Source of the DNA: an uncultured Bacteroidota bacterium
Lineage (GTDB): Bacteria > Bacteroidota > Bacteroidia > Bacteroidales > P3
Direction of reading: 5' to 3'
DNA: 64,000 nucleotides
Assembly: GCA_902774395.1 (NCBI GenBank)
Contig: CACYIK010000003.1
Coordinates: forward strand, 62,551 to 126,550
Shown: piece by piece, positions 19,038 through 28,867 of the stretch
Layout: the number at the start of each line of letters is the position of its first letter
Position numbering within the stretch: position 1 is the first letter of the stretch
Made by a program: the position numbers and the translations under genes
The notes under the pieces: generated by a model
The model's database searches: none
Seen by the model: the letters and a program-made list of their open reading frames with translations, nothing else
Told to the model about the DNA's origin: nothing

Positions 19038-19077
19038 GAGAGGCCCGCGCTTTGCGCGGGCCTCTCTATTTTTTTAT
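19038..19077 (+). terminator. Rho-independent terminator after pepE
   Basis: A 13-bp stem GAGAGGCCCGCGC / GCGCGGGCCTCTC (19038-19050 and 19054-19066) with loop TTT, followed by a T tract. Confidence 0.88.
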
Positions 19078-19087
19078 AAAGCGTCTA

Positions 19088-19591
19088 TTAGCGAACGCCA
19101 ACGAAGATTTCGTTCAGGGCTTTTTCGATGGCGAAGCGCGTGGCGCGGGCGTCGTCGCTGCCCTTGGCCTCGGCCTTGCAGACGCACAGCAGGTCGTTGG
19201 TCTTGCCATTGATGATCTGTATCGTCACCGTAACGGCACGCTCAGTCCAGAAACCTTCCCTGTTGTTGCCGTCGCCATAGTTGATAATCATGGTCTGGTT
19301 GGCATTCTCAGCCTTAACTTCCGGCACACGGACATAGCCACGGCCCATGAGGTAGCCGGCGATAAGGTCGGCGGGATTGATGCTATTGCTGGTAGTGGAA
19401 CCATAGGTACCGCTTTTGCCACCCCATACGTCGCCACTAACCGAGGTACGCTCAGCAGTGGGGGTCACATAGAAATAGCGGTAGCCCTCCAGCGAGCCGT
19501 TACGCGAGATGGAGGTCGGCGCGATAGAGAGGCAGCTGGTGAAAAGCACCACACCGGCACAAAGGAGTAAGAATGAATAGATTTTCTTCAT
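19088..19591 (-). CDS. Small lipoprotein of unknown function (DUF4136-like)
   Basis: 167 residues with a lipoprotein signal (hydrophobic core LLLCAGVVLF, lipobox LFTSC). The mature part has a serine/glycine-rich central segment and a C-terminal helix ARATRFAIEKALNEIF. This layout is like the DUF4136 envelope lipoproteins, although the similarity is loose. The product should be anchored in a membrane facing the periplasm. It has its own promoter, divergent from the gene at 19721. Confidence 0.75.
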   Translation of the reverse strand: MKKIYSFLLLCAGVVLFTSCLSIAPTSISRNGSLEGYRYFYVTPTAERTSVSGDVWGGKSGTYGSTTSNSINPADLIAGYLMGRGYVRVPEVKAENANQTMIINYGDGNNREGFWTERAVTVTIQIINGKTNDLLCVCKAEAKGSDDARATRFAIEKALNEIFVGVR

Positions 19592-19624
19592 AATAACACT
19601 TTTTTAGATTTTTGAATTGATGTG

Positions 19625-19656
19625 CAAAAGTACACGTTTTTTGACAAACGGCCAAA
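19625..19656 (-). promoter_or_regulatory. Promoter for the lipoprotein gene
   Basis: Minus strand: -7 TACTTTTG at 19632-19625 and -33 TTTG at 19656-19653, with a 20-base spacer. Arranged divergently with the promoter at 19662-19692. Confidence 0.75.
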
Positions 19657-19661
19657 TTTAT

Positions 19662-19692
19662 TTTGCCATTTGGCTGAAAATACGTATTTTTG
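19662..19692 (+). promoter_or_regulatory. Promoter for the gene at 19721
   Basis: -33 TTTG at 19662-19665 and -7 TATTTTTG at 19685-19692, with a 19-base spacer. The start codon follows 28 bases later. Confidence 0.75.
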
Positions 19693-19720
19693 CAGTCGGA
19701 AAAGTATCAACATATTAATA

Positions 19721-20476
19721 ATGAAAACGCTCAAAATATTAGCCGCATTAAGTTGCTTTGTTCTTGCTTTTCCTGCGGTGGCCCAACATACGATAACTCT
19801 TCGTGGGGATACCGTCACTTCGGTGACGATTAAAGAGGACAACTCGTATTGTGACAGAGGGTCTGACCACAAGTGGCCGCCCGAAATGGTTTATCCTCCC
19901 GAGGCATGGGTTGGATACATGGCGTGGGACGGCAATCACAGGATTCTGCTGGAGAGAAAAGCCAAGCGTACTAAAAGCACAGAGATGGACAGCACCACAT
20001 GGCTGCACCTCGACAGTCTTATTGCAGAAATTGGAGTAAGCCGTCCAGCCACTGCCGCCGACCTCGGCATCACCGAGAAAGTCTTCAAGAAAGTTTTGTC
20101 TGAAAGGAAACTAAAACGGTGGTTCTACCGACATTATTATTTGAGCATCGACGAGGCTGCTTCTCTTGAAGACTTTGACCAATGGCTGATGAAACAATAC
20201 GAAGAATACCAGGATACAAACAGTATCTTTATCATAACAGATGCTTTCATTCACGTTAATATAGAGATTACACTCCGTCACGGCGAAACCAAGTATGTTA
20301 GCATGTGGCGATACAGCCCGGAATATCCCATTTCTTTCAACGGAAGGGACTACTTCAACCTGAACCTCTACCGCCATCTCTGCGCACTGATGCCGAAGAC
20401 CTTCGATTACAGTTATGAGGACTTCCAACGACGGTTGATTATTTCTTATCTCGAATATCTAGTAAATAAAATATAA
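19721..20476 (+). CDS. Secreted hypothetical protein
   Basis: 251 residues from the ATG at 19721, chosen because it begins a good signal peptide ([20 protein letters not shown], cleavage before QHTIT) and follows the promoter. The upstream in-frame extension lies over the promoter and is not coding. The mature protein is rich in Tyr and charged residues (for example [18 protein letters not shown]) and has no motif I recognise. Only five bases separate it from nfo, so the two are probably cotranscribed. Confidence 0.72.
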   Translation: MKTLKILAALSCFVLAFPAVAQHTITLRGDTVTSVTIKEDNSYCDRGSDHKWPPEMVYPPEAWVGYMAWDGNHRILLERKAKRTKSTEMDSTTWLHLDSLIAEIGVSRPATAADLGITEKVFKKVLSERKLKRWFYRHYYLSIDEAASLEDFDQWLMKQYEEYQDTNSIFIITDAFIHVNIEITLRHGETKYVSMWRYSPEYPISFNGRDYFNLNLYRHLCALMPKTFDYSYEDFQRRLIISYLEYLVNKI

Positions 20477-20481
20477 ACATT

Positions 20482-21321
20482 ATGACGAAATATATCGGCG
20501 CTCATGTGAGCGCATCGGGCGGCGTGGGGAACGCCATACTGAATGCCGAGGCCATCGGAGCCAACGCCTTTGCCTTGTTTACACGTAACCAACGCTCGTG
20601 GGTGAGCAAGCCGCTGCCACAGCTGGAGATTGACGGCTTCCGCGCGCTGCTCGTCGACCGCGGCTTCAAGCCCGCCATGGTGCTGCCGCACGACAGCTAC
20701 CTCATCAACCTCGGCTCGCCCGACGAGGAGACCCTTCAAAAAAGCCGTGCCGCCTTCCTCGACGAGATGAAACGTGCCGAACAGCTCGGCCTAACCATGC
20801 TGAATTTCCACCCCGGCAGCCACCTTAACAAGATCAGCGAGGAGGAATGCCTCGACCAGATAGCCCGCGAGGTCAACCTCGCGTTGAACCAGACCGAGGG
20901 CGTGACGGCCGTGATAGAGAACACAGCTGGTCAGGGCACCAACCTCGGATGGAAGTTCGAGCATATCGCCCGCATCATCAGCGGCATCGACGACAAGAGC
21001 CGCGTGGGTGTCTGCATCGACACTTGCCACACGCTGGCGGCGGGGTACGACCTCTCGACCGAGATGGGCTACCAGTTCTGCTTCGAGGAGTTCGACCGCC
21101 TGATAGGACAGCAGTACCTCCGCGCCATCCACCTCAACGACAGCAAGAAGAATGCAGGAAGTCATGTCGACCGCCACGAAGTACTGGGCGAAGGATTCTT
21201 GGGAAAAGCTTTCTTCCCGCGCTTCATGCACGACGCCCGCTTCGACAATATGCCCATCATTCTTGAGACCCCCGACCCCATGCGCTGGGCCGAAGAAATC
21301 AAATGGTTACGGAGCCTATGA
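20482..21321 (+). CDS. nfo: Endonuclease IV
   Basis: 279 residues, the usual size. The TIM-barrel AP endonuclease has metal-site signatures [49 protein letters not shown] and [17 protein letters not shown], ending with ILETP. It cleaves DNA at abasic sites in base excision repair. It overlaps the next gene by four bases (ATGA), indicating coupling. Confidence 0.97.
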   Translation: MTKYIGAHVSASGGVGNAILNAEAIGANAFALFTRNQRSWVSKPLPQLEIDGFRALLVDRGFKPAMVLPHDSYLINLGSPDEETLQKSRAAFLDEMKRAEQLGLTMLNFHPGSHLNKISEEECLDQIAREVNLALNQTEGVTAVIENTAGQGTNLGWKFEHIARIISGIDDKSRVGVCIDTCHTLAAGYDLSTEMGYQFCFEEFDRLIGQQYLRAIHLNDSKKNAGSHVDRHEVLGEGFLGKAFFPRFMHDARFDNMPIILETPDPMRWAEEIKWLRSL

Positions 21322-21950
21322 CGACAAAAAAACTCTCCATCCTCAGCATGGCTGTCCTTATGCTGGTGGCTTGTGGGACCCGGCAAGAAACCTGTAGTGT
21401 CGACACCGCGCTGGTACTGACAGAAGACAGCATCCCCGCAGACCTTTGCTATGAAATCCGTGAGCGAAATAGAATGGGCGTATGGGTGGATTCCGCCGGA
21501 AATATATTCCTTAACCACGACTTTACAAACACTCCACCACCACCGCCACCACCCGGTGAGCCCGCCTATGAATATGAGGACGACCGCGTGCCGTGCGACA
21601 TCGGCCAACTGCGTGGGAAAGTGATACACTTTCTCACAAACCCCAACGACGAGGACACCTTGCCAGAGAAGAATATAATAGACATCCCTCTGCTGGGTGA
21701 ATACCTTGTGAGCAAAGGTGGTGTGTCGCTGCTCACGATGGAAGGTGCTCCAGAGGAGTCTGTCGACCATGTGTGCCACGAGCTTGCCGCCGCCATCATA
21801 ATCTTGCGAGACTCCCTCTCTCTCAAAGCCTTCGGTATGCACTACTGCGAACTCACCGACGACCAAGCCGCCGCTATCCGCACCGCCATACCGACACCTG
21901 TCTATAATCCCCAGCTCAACCGTTTCTACAAAAATGCCGGCGATGACTAA
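21318..21950 (+). CDS. Lipoprotein with ExbD-like C-terminal region
   Basis: 210 residues from the ATG at 21318, which overlaps the nfo stop. The signal ends in a lipobox (LMLVACG). A proline run (about residues 76-82) separates an N-terminal segment from a C-terminal region. The region [17 protein letters not shown]...[17 protein letters not shown] resembles the periplasmic end of Bacteroidetes ExbD proteins. ExbD normally has an N-terminal membrane helix, so a lipid-anchored version would be unusual. The ExbD link is my inference from pattern only. Confidence 0.6.
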   Translation: MTTKKLSILSMAVLMLVACGTRQETCSVDTALVLTEDSIPADLCYEIRERNRMGVWVDSAGNIFLNHDFTNTPPPPPPPGEPAYEYEDDRVPCDIGQLRGKVIHFLTNPNDEDTLPEKNIIDIPLLGEYLVSKGGVSLLTMEGAPEESVDHVCHELAAAIIILRDSLSLKAFGMHYCELTDDQAAAIRTAIPTPVYNPQLNRFYKNAGDD

Positions 21951-22067
21951 CCGGAAACACACCTGCCGCTCATCTTCCTCTATGCTGAAAGATTGAAGCA
22001 ATATGCAACCTTTACATCTAAAAGAAATAATGAAACAGGTCAACAAAAACATCATAACCTAAAAATA

Positions 22068-22838
22068 ATGACGAGAACCAGACACATCCTGCCGGTGATA
22101 ATTCTTATGCTCAGCGCATTAGGTGCCGAGGCACAGAATTCTTATTTCTCCCCCCCAACCGTTGAAACCTATGCATTGCATGGGAACGTCAAGGAAGTTC
22201 TCCTAACTGGGCAATTAACAGATATGGATAAGACCGACACTCTCTACCTGCATTTCAACGAGGATGGGATGCTTCTGGAGAGCAGGTATTCGACATACGT
22301 AGGTGAGCTTCCAAACACCACCTATCGCTATAACGACGGGAAGATTGTGGAGAGATTAAACTTCGATGACAGCAGCTGTTTCCATGACACATACCTCTAC
22401 GGAGCCGACGGATGTCTGACGGAAGTGATTCGCACCTATAGCGAAGAGGAGAAAATCATCGACATCGACACCTTTTACTTCATCTGCGACGAGTTTTGCC
22501 GCATCACCTCAGAAGGACGAGCCTTCCCGACGCTCTACACATACAACGAAGCAGGTCTTGTCGCAACAATGATATACGATGACAACCTTATCCTATATGA
22601 ATATGATGCTCGGAACCTGTTGGTGAAAGAAATCTGGAAAGAAGGCGGTAGCGAGAATGTCACCGTTTACATCCGCGATGAATATGGCAATATTACTGAC
22701 GAGATAATATCTTATCCCCATGTGGGGACCATCAAGCGACACGTCAGTTACAATACACTCGACCGCCACGGAAACTGGACAACCCTTACCGAGGACGGTA
22801 TGACATTCCAACGTTCCATCACCTACTACGACGAATAA
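22068..22838 (+). CDS. Secreted protein with YD/RHS-like repeat text
   Basis: 256 residues from the ATG at 22068, which starts a signal peptide (RTRHILPVIILMLSALGAEA, then QNSYF). The mature protein consists of beta-rich lines such as YLYGADGCLTEVIRTY, YTYNEAGLVATMIYDD and YEYDARNLLVKEIW. These resemble the short YD-repeat units of RHS-like or Bacteroidetes repeat proteins. Function is unknown; export to the periplasm or surface is likely. Confidence 0.7.
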   Translation: MTRTRHILPVIILMLSALGAEAQNSYFSPPTVETYALHGNVKEVLLTGQLTDMDKTDTLYLHFNEDGMLLESRYSTYVGELPNTTYRYNDGKIVERLNFDDSSCFHDTYLYGADGCLTEVIRTYSEEEKIIDIDTFYFICDEFCRITSEGRAFPTLYTYNEAGLVATMIYDDNLILYEYDARNLLVKEIWKEGGSENVTVYIRDEYGNITDEIISYPHVGTIKRHVSYNTLDRHGNWTTLTEDGMTFQRSITYYDE

Positions 22839-22859
22839 ACCAATAATCTTATCAACCAT

Positions 22860-23558
22860 ATGACACCCACCCTCCACCCCGACACCCTGCCGTTCCTGCA
22901 GGAGCTGACAGTAAACAACAACCGCCCGTGGTTCAACGACCATAAGGAGCGTTGGCTGGCCATCAAGGCTGACTTCGAGGTCTTCACGCAGGCCCTCATC
23001 GACGAGATGGTGAAGTACGACGACACGCTAGTGGGTCTGACACCGAAGAACTCGGTCTATCGCATCTACCGCGACACGCGCTTCTCGGCCGACAAGACAC
23101 CCTACAAGACCCATATCGCCTGCTTCCTCAGCAGCTGGGGACCCAAGAACAGCGGCGTGCCGGGCTACTATTTCCAGCTGGGCACCGAAGAGGCCTACGG
23201 TCTGAAGGGCACCTGCAACCTCGGCGGCGGCATCTTCATGCCCTCGCCCGAAGCCCTCAACGCCATCCGTCAGGAAATATTCTACTGCACCGACGAATTC
23301 CTGGCCATCATGAACGAGCCGTCATACAAGAAGCACTTCGGCTCGGAGTTCTTCACCATGAAGAAGCTGCAGCGCGTCCCCAAGGGCTACCCTGCCGATT
23401 GGGAATATGCCGACCTGCTGAAATACAAGGACTACTGCACCAGCTATACTATGCCAGAAAAGCTCCTCGCGAGCGAGAAGCTTTTCGATGAGGTATTGAA
23501 AGTGTGGCGTGCCAGCGTGCCGCTGAACCGCTTTTTGCAGCGGTGTCAGCTTGACTGA
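22860..23558 (+). CDS. DUF2461 family protein
   Basis: 232 residues. The family text FLQELTVNNNRPWFNDHK is followed by VYRIYRDTRFSADKTPYKTHIACFL and a GLGGGIF-like strand (NLGGGIFMPSPEAL). It matches DUF2461/TIGR02453, a widespread cytosolic family without a known role. It follows the gene at 22068 after 21 bases and is convergent with the NSS transporter. Confidence 0.9.
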   Translation: MTPTLHPDTLPFLQELTVNNNRPWFNDHKERWLAIKADFEVFTQALIDEMVKYDDTLVGLTPKNSVYRIYRDTRFSADKTPYKTHIACFLSSWGPKNSGVPGYYFQLGTEEAYGLKGTCNLGGGIFMPSPEALNAIRQEIFYCTDEFLAIMNEPSYKKHFGSEFFTMKKLQRVPKGYPADWEYADLLKYKDYCTSYTMPEKLLASEKLFDEVLKVWRASVPLNRFLQRCQLD

Positions 23559-23589
23559 CAACCATGCAAAAGAAGGGCGATGGAAGACC

Positions 23590-24981
23590 TCAGGAAATAA
23601 TCGAAGCAATAAGCTCCTTTATAGCAGGAATCAGGGGAGCGACGAGACACACAATCAGTGCCACGGGTGCCACGAAGCGCACGAGGAAATAGTAGAACAC
23701 CTTGAACCCCGCGACTTTCATCACGCCGTGGTTGGAGAGTTCGTCATGGATCTCTTCCTTTTTCATAAACCATCCAAAGAAAATGATGGTCAACAGAGCA
23801 CAAATCGGCGGCAGATAGGACCCCGTGAGTGTGTCGAGCCAGTCGAAAAGCGACATGCCGGCAGGCTTGAAACCGTTGAGCAGCCCCCCCTCATAGGAGT
23901 AGGCCGCCACCACAGCAAGAGCAGCCAAAATAATCGAAAGGAGGATGGCCGACGTGGAACGCTTCTTGCCGTATTCCGCCCCCCAGGCCGTCAGGGCCTC
24001 GAGCAACGAGATGGCCGACGTTAGCGCCGCCACTGCCAGCAGCAAGAAGAATGCGCCACCAAAAACCATACTGCCCACCTGTCCCATGGAGTTGAAGACC
24101 ACAGGCAGCACGTTGAACACCAGGCTGGGACCGCCAGCGGGGTCCTGACCGCTGGCGAAGACTGCCGGGAAGATAGCCACACCCGCCAGAATAGCAATGG
24201 CGGTGTCGCACACGGTAATCCACATAGCACTCTTGAAAATGCCGTCATTCTTGGGGAGATAGCTGCCATAGACAATCATCACACCCATACCCACCGACAG
24301 CGAGAAAAGAGACTGGCCGAGGATGGCCAGCACCCCCTCCGTCGTGAGCTGCGAGAAGTCGGGACTGAACAAATAGGCCAGACCTTTCGAAGCTCCCGGA
24401 AGGGTCAGCGAGCGCACGCAGAGCAGCACTACCAGCACCAAAAGGATGGGCATCAGAATCTTGGAGACCTTCTCAATGCCGTTCTGCACACCGCCAAGGA
24501 TAATCACCAGCGTAAGCGCGGCAAAAATGACAAGGCACACCACCGGCGCCACCGGCGACGATGCGAAGGCAGCAAAATGAGTGGCGAAATCGCCGTCGGC
24601 TATCGAGGCCAAGGTGCCGCTGACCGACTCCCAGAAGTAGTTCAGCGTCCAGCCCGAGATGACAAAGTAAATACAAAGGATGAGGAAGCTGGTAATAAGA
24701 CCCAGCAGACCCACATAACGCCAGTTCCTATGCTTGGGCCGCAGCTCCTCATAGGCTTTCATGGGAGTATGCCCTGTGCGGCGACCGATCACGAACTCGC
24801 TCATCAGCAATACCATGCCGATAAGAAAGACGAACAGCAGGTAGACGATGATGGCGGCGCCGCCGCCATACTTGCCGCAGATATAGGGGAAACGCCAGAT
24901 GTTGCCCAGGCCGATGGCCGACCCGGCGGCAGCCATGATGGCACCGAACGAAGAAGAGAATCCAGAATTATTATTTGCCAT
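23590..24981 (-). CDS. Sodium-dependent transporter, NSS/SNF family
   Basis: 463 residues from the ATG at 24981 (MANNNSGFSSS). The longer frame adds 21 non-family residues. About 11-12 hydrophobic segments are visible. The sodium-site motif AAAGSAIGLGNIWRFPY lies in helix 1, and PMKAYEELRPKHRNW follows helix 2. The protein belongs to the LeuT-type family and should import amino acids or similar compounds with sodium. Its direct neighbour is an MFS transporter on the same strand 68 bases upstream. Confidence 0.93.
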   Translation of the reverse strand: MANNNSGFSSSFGAIMAAAGSAIGLGNIWRFPYICGKYGGGAAIIVYLLFVFLIGMVLLMSEFVIGRRTGHTPMKAYEELRPKHRNWRYVGLLGLITSFLILCIYFVISGWTLNYFWESVSGTLASIADGDFATHFAAFASSPVAPVVCLVIFAALTLVIILGGVQNGIEKVSKILMPILLVLVVLLCVRSLTLPGASKGLAYLFSPDFSQLTTEGVLAILGQSLFSLSVGMGVMIVYGSYLPKNDGIFKSAMWITVCDTAIAILAGVAIFPAVFASGQDPAGGPSLVFNVLPVVFNSMGQVGSMVFGGAFFLLLAVAALTSAISLLEALTAWGAEYGKKRSTSAILLSIILAALAVVAAYSYEGGLLNGFKPAGMSLFDWLDTLTGSYLPPICALLTIIFFGWFMKKEEIHDELSNHGVMKVAGFKVFYYFLVRFVAPVALIVCLVAPLIPAIKELIASIIS

Positions 24982-25049
24982 GCGTAAGTATTTAGTAAAA
25001 ATATGGAGACGCGCCAAAGCACGTCTCCATAAATTGATATTCAAAAGAA

Positions 25050-26684
25050 TTATTCACCCTTGATATTGGGTTCCTCAAGGCCATAGCCTTTCTTCTTGTC
25101 AACGGCTTTCAGATAGACCGAGATAAGCAGAGCGGCAATGCCGAGGGCAGCCAGCATAACGAGAGCCCAGGTGTAGTCGAGCTCGTGGGCGGCAGCACCC
25201 TCCTTGTTGGTCTTGTTGAGCACCAGACCGATAAGGGCGGGGAACAGGCCGAGGCCGATGTTCTGAATCCAGAAGATGGCGGCGTAGGCCGAACCAATAA
25301 TCTTCTCGTCGACCAGCTTGGGCACCGAAGGCCACAGAGCGGCAGGCACCAGCGAGAAGGAGGCGCCGAGGACGAGGATGGTGACATAAGCCACAACGAC
25401 ACCACCGGCAGCGGAAGCAGCCGAGACGCCGGGCAGGACGAAGGCAAAGGTGAGATGGCAGATAACCAGCAGGATAGAGCCTAACATCAGCATCGACGCA
25501 GCCTTACCCTTGTGGTCGACATAGTTGCCAAGAATAGGAGTGATGGCCACAGCCAACAGCGGGAACACAGCGAAGATGGTCTCGGCGGTACCACGCATAT
25601 AGCCCATGTAGCAGTAGACAATCAAGGCAATAATAGCCACACCCATCAGTCCGTATTTCAGACCTTTGTTTTTCTTGATGAAATTGCTCGAGAACGAACC
25701 AGCAGCCACCACAAGCATCAGCAGGTACTGCACCCAGGTTACTGCTTCTTTGCCCCAGAAGGTATTGGGGTCGGCGGGAGTCAAATCCAAGTTACACTGC
25801 AGCATGTTGACGGCATACTTCTGGAAGGGGAAGATGGCGCTGTAGTAGAGCACGCAAAGCAGAGCCACCAGCCAGAATCCGAGGCTGGAGAAAATCTTGC
25901 CAAGGTCGCTAATTTTGAAGGGATCGTCCTTCTCCTCAGCCTCACCAGTCTGAGCATCGAGTTTCTTGTCCATGAAGAAGTAAACGATGAACATGATGAG
26001 AGCGATGCAGAGCAGGACGACACCGAATTTAACGGCATTGTCGACATGAACGCCACCACCGAGTCTTGCAAAATAAGGGCTGAAAATCATGCAGGTGGCC
26101 ACACCCAGACGGGCGAGAGCCATCTCGGAACCCATAGCCAAAGCCGTCTCGCGGCCCTTGAACCACTTAACAATACCACGGCTCACCGTGATACCGGCCA
26201 TCTCGCAGCCGCAACCAAAGAACATGAAGCCCAGAGCGGCCAGTTTGGCGCTGGCAGGCATACCCTCGGCAAAGGGAAGGATAGTGCCGATGATGGGAAT
26301 GTCGCCGTCCCAATTCAGGTGGCTATTGAACCAAGCCTCAAGACTGGTGCCGACAAAAGCGTCGCTACAGGCATAGAACTTGATAAAACCGCCGAAAAGC
26401 ATCACAGCGCCCGAAAGCACAGCGGTGAAGCGGACGCCCATCTTGTCAAGGATAATACCAGCAAAGATGAGGAAGAAGACATAGACGTTGAGGAACACCT
26501 CAGCACCCTGCATGCGGCCGAAGGAAGCGCTGTCCCAACCGCGGGTTTCCTGCATCAAGTCCTTGATAGGCGACAAAATGTCCATGAAAACATAGCTGCA
26601 AAACATGGCCAAAGCCAGCAGCAGCAGAGCAGTCCAACGCATTCCAGCGCTGTCTCTCAGTGTTTTGATACTTGTTTGTGACAT
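25050..26684 (-). CDS. MFS transporter
   Basis: 544 residues from the ATG at 26684 (MSQTSIKTL). Around 12 membrane helices are visible, with a long soluble stretch between helices 3 and 4 (about residues 110-155) and a charged central loop (KLDAQTGEAEEKDDPFK). The loop motif GRETALAMGSEMALARLG fits the major facilitator superfamily. The substrate is unknown. Together with the adjacent NSS transporter it may form an uptake pair, but that is inference. Confidence 0.88.
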   Translation of the reverse strand: MSQTSIKTLRDSAGMRWTALLLLALAMFCSYVFMDILSPIKDLMQETRGWDSASFGRMQGAEVFLNVYVFFLIFAGIILDKMGVRFTAVLSGAVMLFGGFIKFYACSDAFVGTSLEAWFNSHLNWDGDIPIIGTILPFAEGMPASAKLAALGFMFFGCGCEMAGITVSRGIVKWFKGRETALAMGSEMALARLGVATCMIFSPYFARLGGGVHVDNAVKFGVVLLCIALIMFIVYFFMDKKLDAQTGEAEEKDDPFKISDLGKIFSSLGFWLVALLCVLYYSAIFPFQKYAVNMLQCNLDLTPADPNTFWGKEAVTWVQYLLMLVVAAGSFSSNFIKKNKGLKYGLMGVAIIALIVYCYMGYMRGTAETIFAVFPLLAVAITPILGNYVDHKGKAASMLMLGSILLVICHLTFAFVLPGVSAASAAGGVVVAYVTILVLGASFSLVPAALWPSVPKLVDEKIIGSAYAAIFWIQNIGLGLFPALIGLVLNKTNKEGAAAHELDYTWALVMLAALGIAALLISVYLKAVDKKKGYGLEEPNIKGE

Positions 26685-26721
26685 ACTATAATAGTTTGAT
26701 TTAACATTCCAAACAGATTTG

Positions 26722-26729
26722 CAAAGATA
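26722..26729 (-). promoter_or_regulatory. Promoter -7 element for the MFS gene
   Basis: Minus strand TATCTTTG, 37 bases before the start codon. No clear -33 element is seen. Confidence 0.5.
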
Positions 26730-26807
26730 CGAAGAAAAAATGACATAGCGGTGACATATTGAAAAAAAAGTTAAAATTAACATTTAACAAGTACCATCAA
26801 GGGACAA

Positions 26808-26930
26808 ACAACCTACCATCGACCTACCAACACCGTATCATCTCCTACCATAGTCGGACTTTGGTAGGAGTTGGTACGGTGTTGGTACGGTGTTGGTACG
26901 GAGATGATGCTGATTTTGTGTTAGTTACAA
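26808..26930 (+). repeat. Dispersed palindromic repeat, copy 2
   Basis: Contains CCTACCAACACCGTATCATC, TCTCCTACCAT and then GGTAGGAGTTGGTACGGTG with further GTTGGTACG units. It ends with GATGCTGATTTTGTGTTAGT, which resembles the end of copy 3. The palindrome centre is split by an 11-base insert (AGTCGGACTTT). It fills the gap between the divergent MFS and thioesterase genes. Confidence 0.72.
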
Positions 26931-26967
26931 ATAGGCAATTTTTTGCGGTTTTTTACGTTATGAAAGC

Positions 26968-27357
26968 ATGGAATATATTTTTGAGAACACCGACATAGTC
27001 AGGGACTATGAATGTGATATTCAGGGCATTGTAAACAATGCCAACTACCAGCACTACATGGAGCACTCGCGGCACCTGTATATCATCGGGCGTGGGGTGA
27101 GTTTCGCCGAATTGCACGAACAAGGTATCGATGTGGTGGTGGCGCGGTTCGAAATCAAATACAAGGTGCCGCTGCGTCCCTGCGACGAGTATGTGTGCCG
27201 TCTGCGACCCGAGAAGCAGGGCATCCGCTACATCTTCCACCAGGCTATCTTCCGCAAGGCCGACAACAAACTGTGCTGCCAGGCGCAGGTAGACTGCGTG
27301 GCTACGATGGGTGGCAAACTGATAAGCGGTCACCCCAAACTGGACGCACTGTTATGA
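26968..27357 (+). CDS. Acyl-CoA thioesterase, 4HBT hotdog family
   Basis: 129 residues. The pattern DIVRDYECDIQGIVNNANYQ is the 4-hydroxybenzoyl-CoA thioesterase signature with the catalytic Asp/Asn region. GIDVVVARFEIKYKVPLRP is the second strand pair. It likely hydrolyses acyl-CoA or acyl-ACP esters. It is the only plus-strand gene between the MFS transporter and tyrS. Confidence 0.88.
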   Translation: MEYIFENTDIVRDYECDIQGIVNNANYQHYMEHSRHLYIIGRGVSFAELHEQGIDVVVARFEIKYKVPLRPCDEYVCRLRPEKQGIRYIFHQAIFRKADNKLCCQAQVDCVATMGGKLISGHPKLDALL

Positions 27358-27363
27358 AAAGGA

Positions 27364-27409
27364 AACGCCTACGGCGTAGTGTGATGTCCACAAATACGCC
27401 GTAGGCGTT
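27364..27409. repeat. Perfect 15-bp inverted repeat after the thioesterase
   Basis: AACGCCTACGGCGTA (27364-27378) pairs with TACGCCGTAGGCGTT (27395-27409) across a 16-base loop. It could be a terminator without a T tract or a small mobile hairpin. Confidence 0.65.
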
Positions 27410-27421
27410 CTCTGTTAATAG

Positions 27422-27447
27422 AAGAAGCCCGGAAAACCGGGCTTCTT
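27422..27447. terminator. Bidirectional terminator between thioesterase and tyrS
   Basis: An 11-bp stem AAGAAGCCCGG / CCGGGCTTCTT with loop AAAA, between two convergent genes. Confidence 0.75.
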
Positions 27448-27484
27448 TCCTTACCCTCCGTAGGGGTTTTCTCTTAATCTAAAA

Positions 27485-28762
27485 CTATTCCACGTTGAGG
27501 AGGTAGTAGTTCTTCTTGCCTTTTTGGACAAGGATGCAGCCGCTGGCGAGGATGTCGGCGGCAGAGAGGGTGCAGTCCTCCCCTACCTTCTGCTTGTTGA
27601 CGCTGATGGAGTTCTGCTTCAGCTCGCGGCGGATAGCGCCCTTGCTCTCGAACATGCCCACCTCGGCGGAGAGGTCGACCAGCGAGGGGTTGGCCTCGAT
27701 GGCGGCGCGGCTGACGGTGAACTGCGGCACACCTTCGAAGACACTCAGGAGGGTGTCGCGGTCGAGGGCGTTGAGCTGCTCAGTGGTAGCTTTGCCGAAG
27801 AGGAGCTCGGAGGCGGCGATGGCGGTATTGTAAGCCTCTTCGCCGTGGACGCGGACGGTGATGTCTTTGGCCAGGGCTTTCTGGAGGATGCGCTGTTCGG
27901 GAGCCTCGGCGTGCTGCTTCTCGAGGGCTTCAATCTCTTCCTTCGAGAAGAGGGTGAAGATACGGATATACTTGGCGGTATCGACATCGGAGCAGTTGAG
28001 CCAGAACTGGTAGAACTTATAGGGGCTGGTTTTGGCGGGGTCGAGCCATACGTTGCCACCTTCGGTCTTGCCGAACTTGGTGCCGTCGGCCTTGGTGATG
28101 AGGGGGCAGGTGAGGGCGAATGCCTCGCCGCCTTCCATGCGGCGGATGAGCTCGGTGCCGGTGGTGATGTTACCCCACTGGTCGCTGCCGCCCATCTGGA
28201 GCTTGCAGCCCTTGGTGCGGTAAAGGGTGAGGAAGTCGTAGCCCTGGAGGAGCTGGTAGCTGAACTCGGTGAACGAGATGCCGGTCTCCATGCGCTTCTT
28301 CACGCTGTCTTTGGTCATCATGTAGTTGACGGTGATATGCTTACCCACGTCGCGGATGAAATCGAGGAAGAGGTAGTCCTTCATCCAGTCGTAGTTGTTG
28401 CAGATCTCGGCACCATTGACGGGGTTGTCGAAGTCGAGGAAGCGCTCGAGCTGGTGGCGGATGCACTGCACGTTGTGCTGGATTTCCTCGACGGTGAGGA
28501 GTTTGCGCTCCTGGGCCTTGAAGGAGGGGTCGCCGATCATGCCTGTGGCGCCGCCGACGACGGCGAGGGGCTTGTGGCCTGCCATCTGGAGGTGTTTGAG
28601 GAGCATGATAGAGACGAGGTGGCCGATATGGAGGGAGTCGGCGGTGGGGTCGATACCCACGTAAGCCGTGGTAACTTCTTTATTGAGTTGCTCTTCGGTG
28701 CCGGGCATGATGTCGTGGATCATGCCGCGCCATTTGAGTTCTTGGACGAGGTTAGTGTTCAT
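27485..28762 (-). CDS. tyrS: Tyrosyl-tRNA synthetase
   Basis: 425 residues. Class I signatures are [17 protein letters not shown] (HIGH) and [11 protein letters not shown] (KMSKS equivalent). Tyrosine-site residues appear in [12 protein letters not shown] and [12 protein letters not shown]. The C-terminal S4-like RNA-binding domain (from about residue 355) ends in [14 protein letters not shown]. It charges tRNA-Tyr. It lies downstream of the type IX cargo gene but is separated from it by a terminator. Confidence 0.97.
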   Translation of the reverse strand: MNTNLVQELKWRGMIHDIMPGTEEQLNKEVTTAYVGIDPTADSLHIGHLVSIMLLKHLQMAGHKPLAVVGGATGMIGDPSFKAQERKLLTVEEIQHNVQCIRHQLERFLDFDNPVNGAEICNNYDWMKDYLFLDFIRDVGKHITVNYMMTKDSVKKRMETGISFTEFSYQLLQGYDFLTLYRTKGCKLQMGGSDQWGNITTGTELIRRMEGGEAFALTCPLITKADGTKFGKTEGGNVWLDPAKTSPYKFYQFWLNCSDVDTAKYIRIFTLFSKEEIEALEKQHAEAPEQRILQKALAKDITVRVHGEEAYNTAIAASELLFGKATTEQLNALDRDTLLSVFEGVPQFTVSRAAIEANPSLVDLSAEVGMFESKGAIRRELKQNSISVNKQKVGEDCTLSAADILASGCILVQKGKKNYYLLNVE

Positions 28763-28810
28763 AGGGTTAATGGATCTATATATATAATATTATATGTATT
28801 CATTAATTTA

Positions 28811-28850
28811 ATAAAAGAGGTGCTGCTCTTTCGGGCGGCACCTCTTTTAT
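28811..28850 (-). terminator. Terminator after the type IX cargo gene
   Basis: A 13-bp stem ATAAAAGAGGTGC / GCACCTCTTTTAT around a 14-base loop. On the minus strand it ends in TTTTATTAAATT. Confidence 0.8.
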
Positions 28851-28867
28851 TGTGTTATCGTGCCCGA

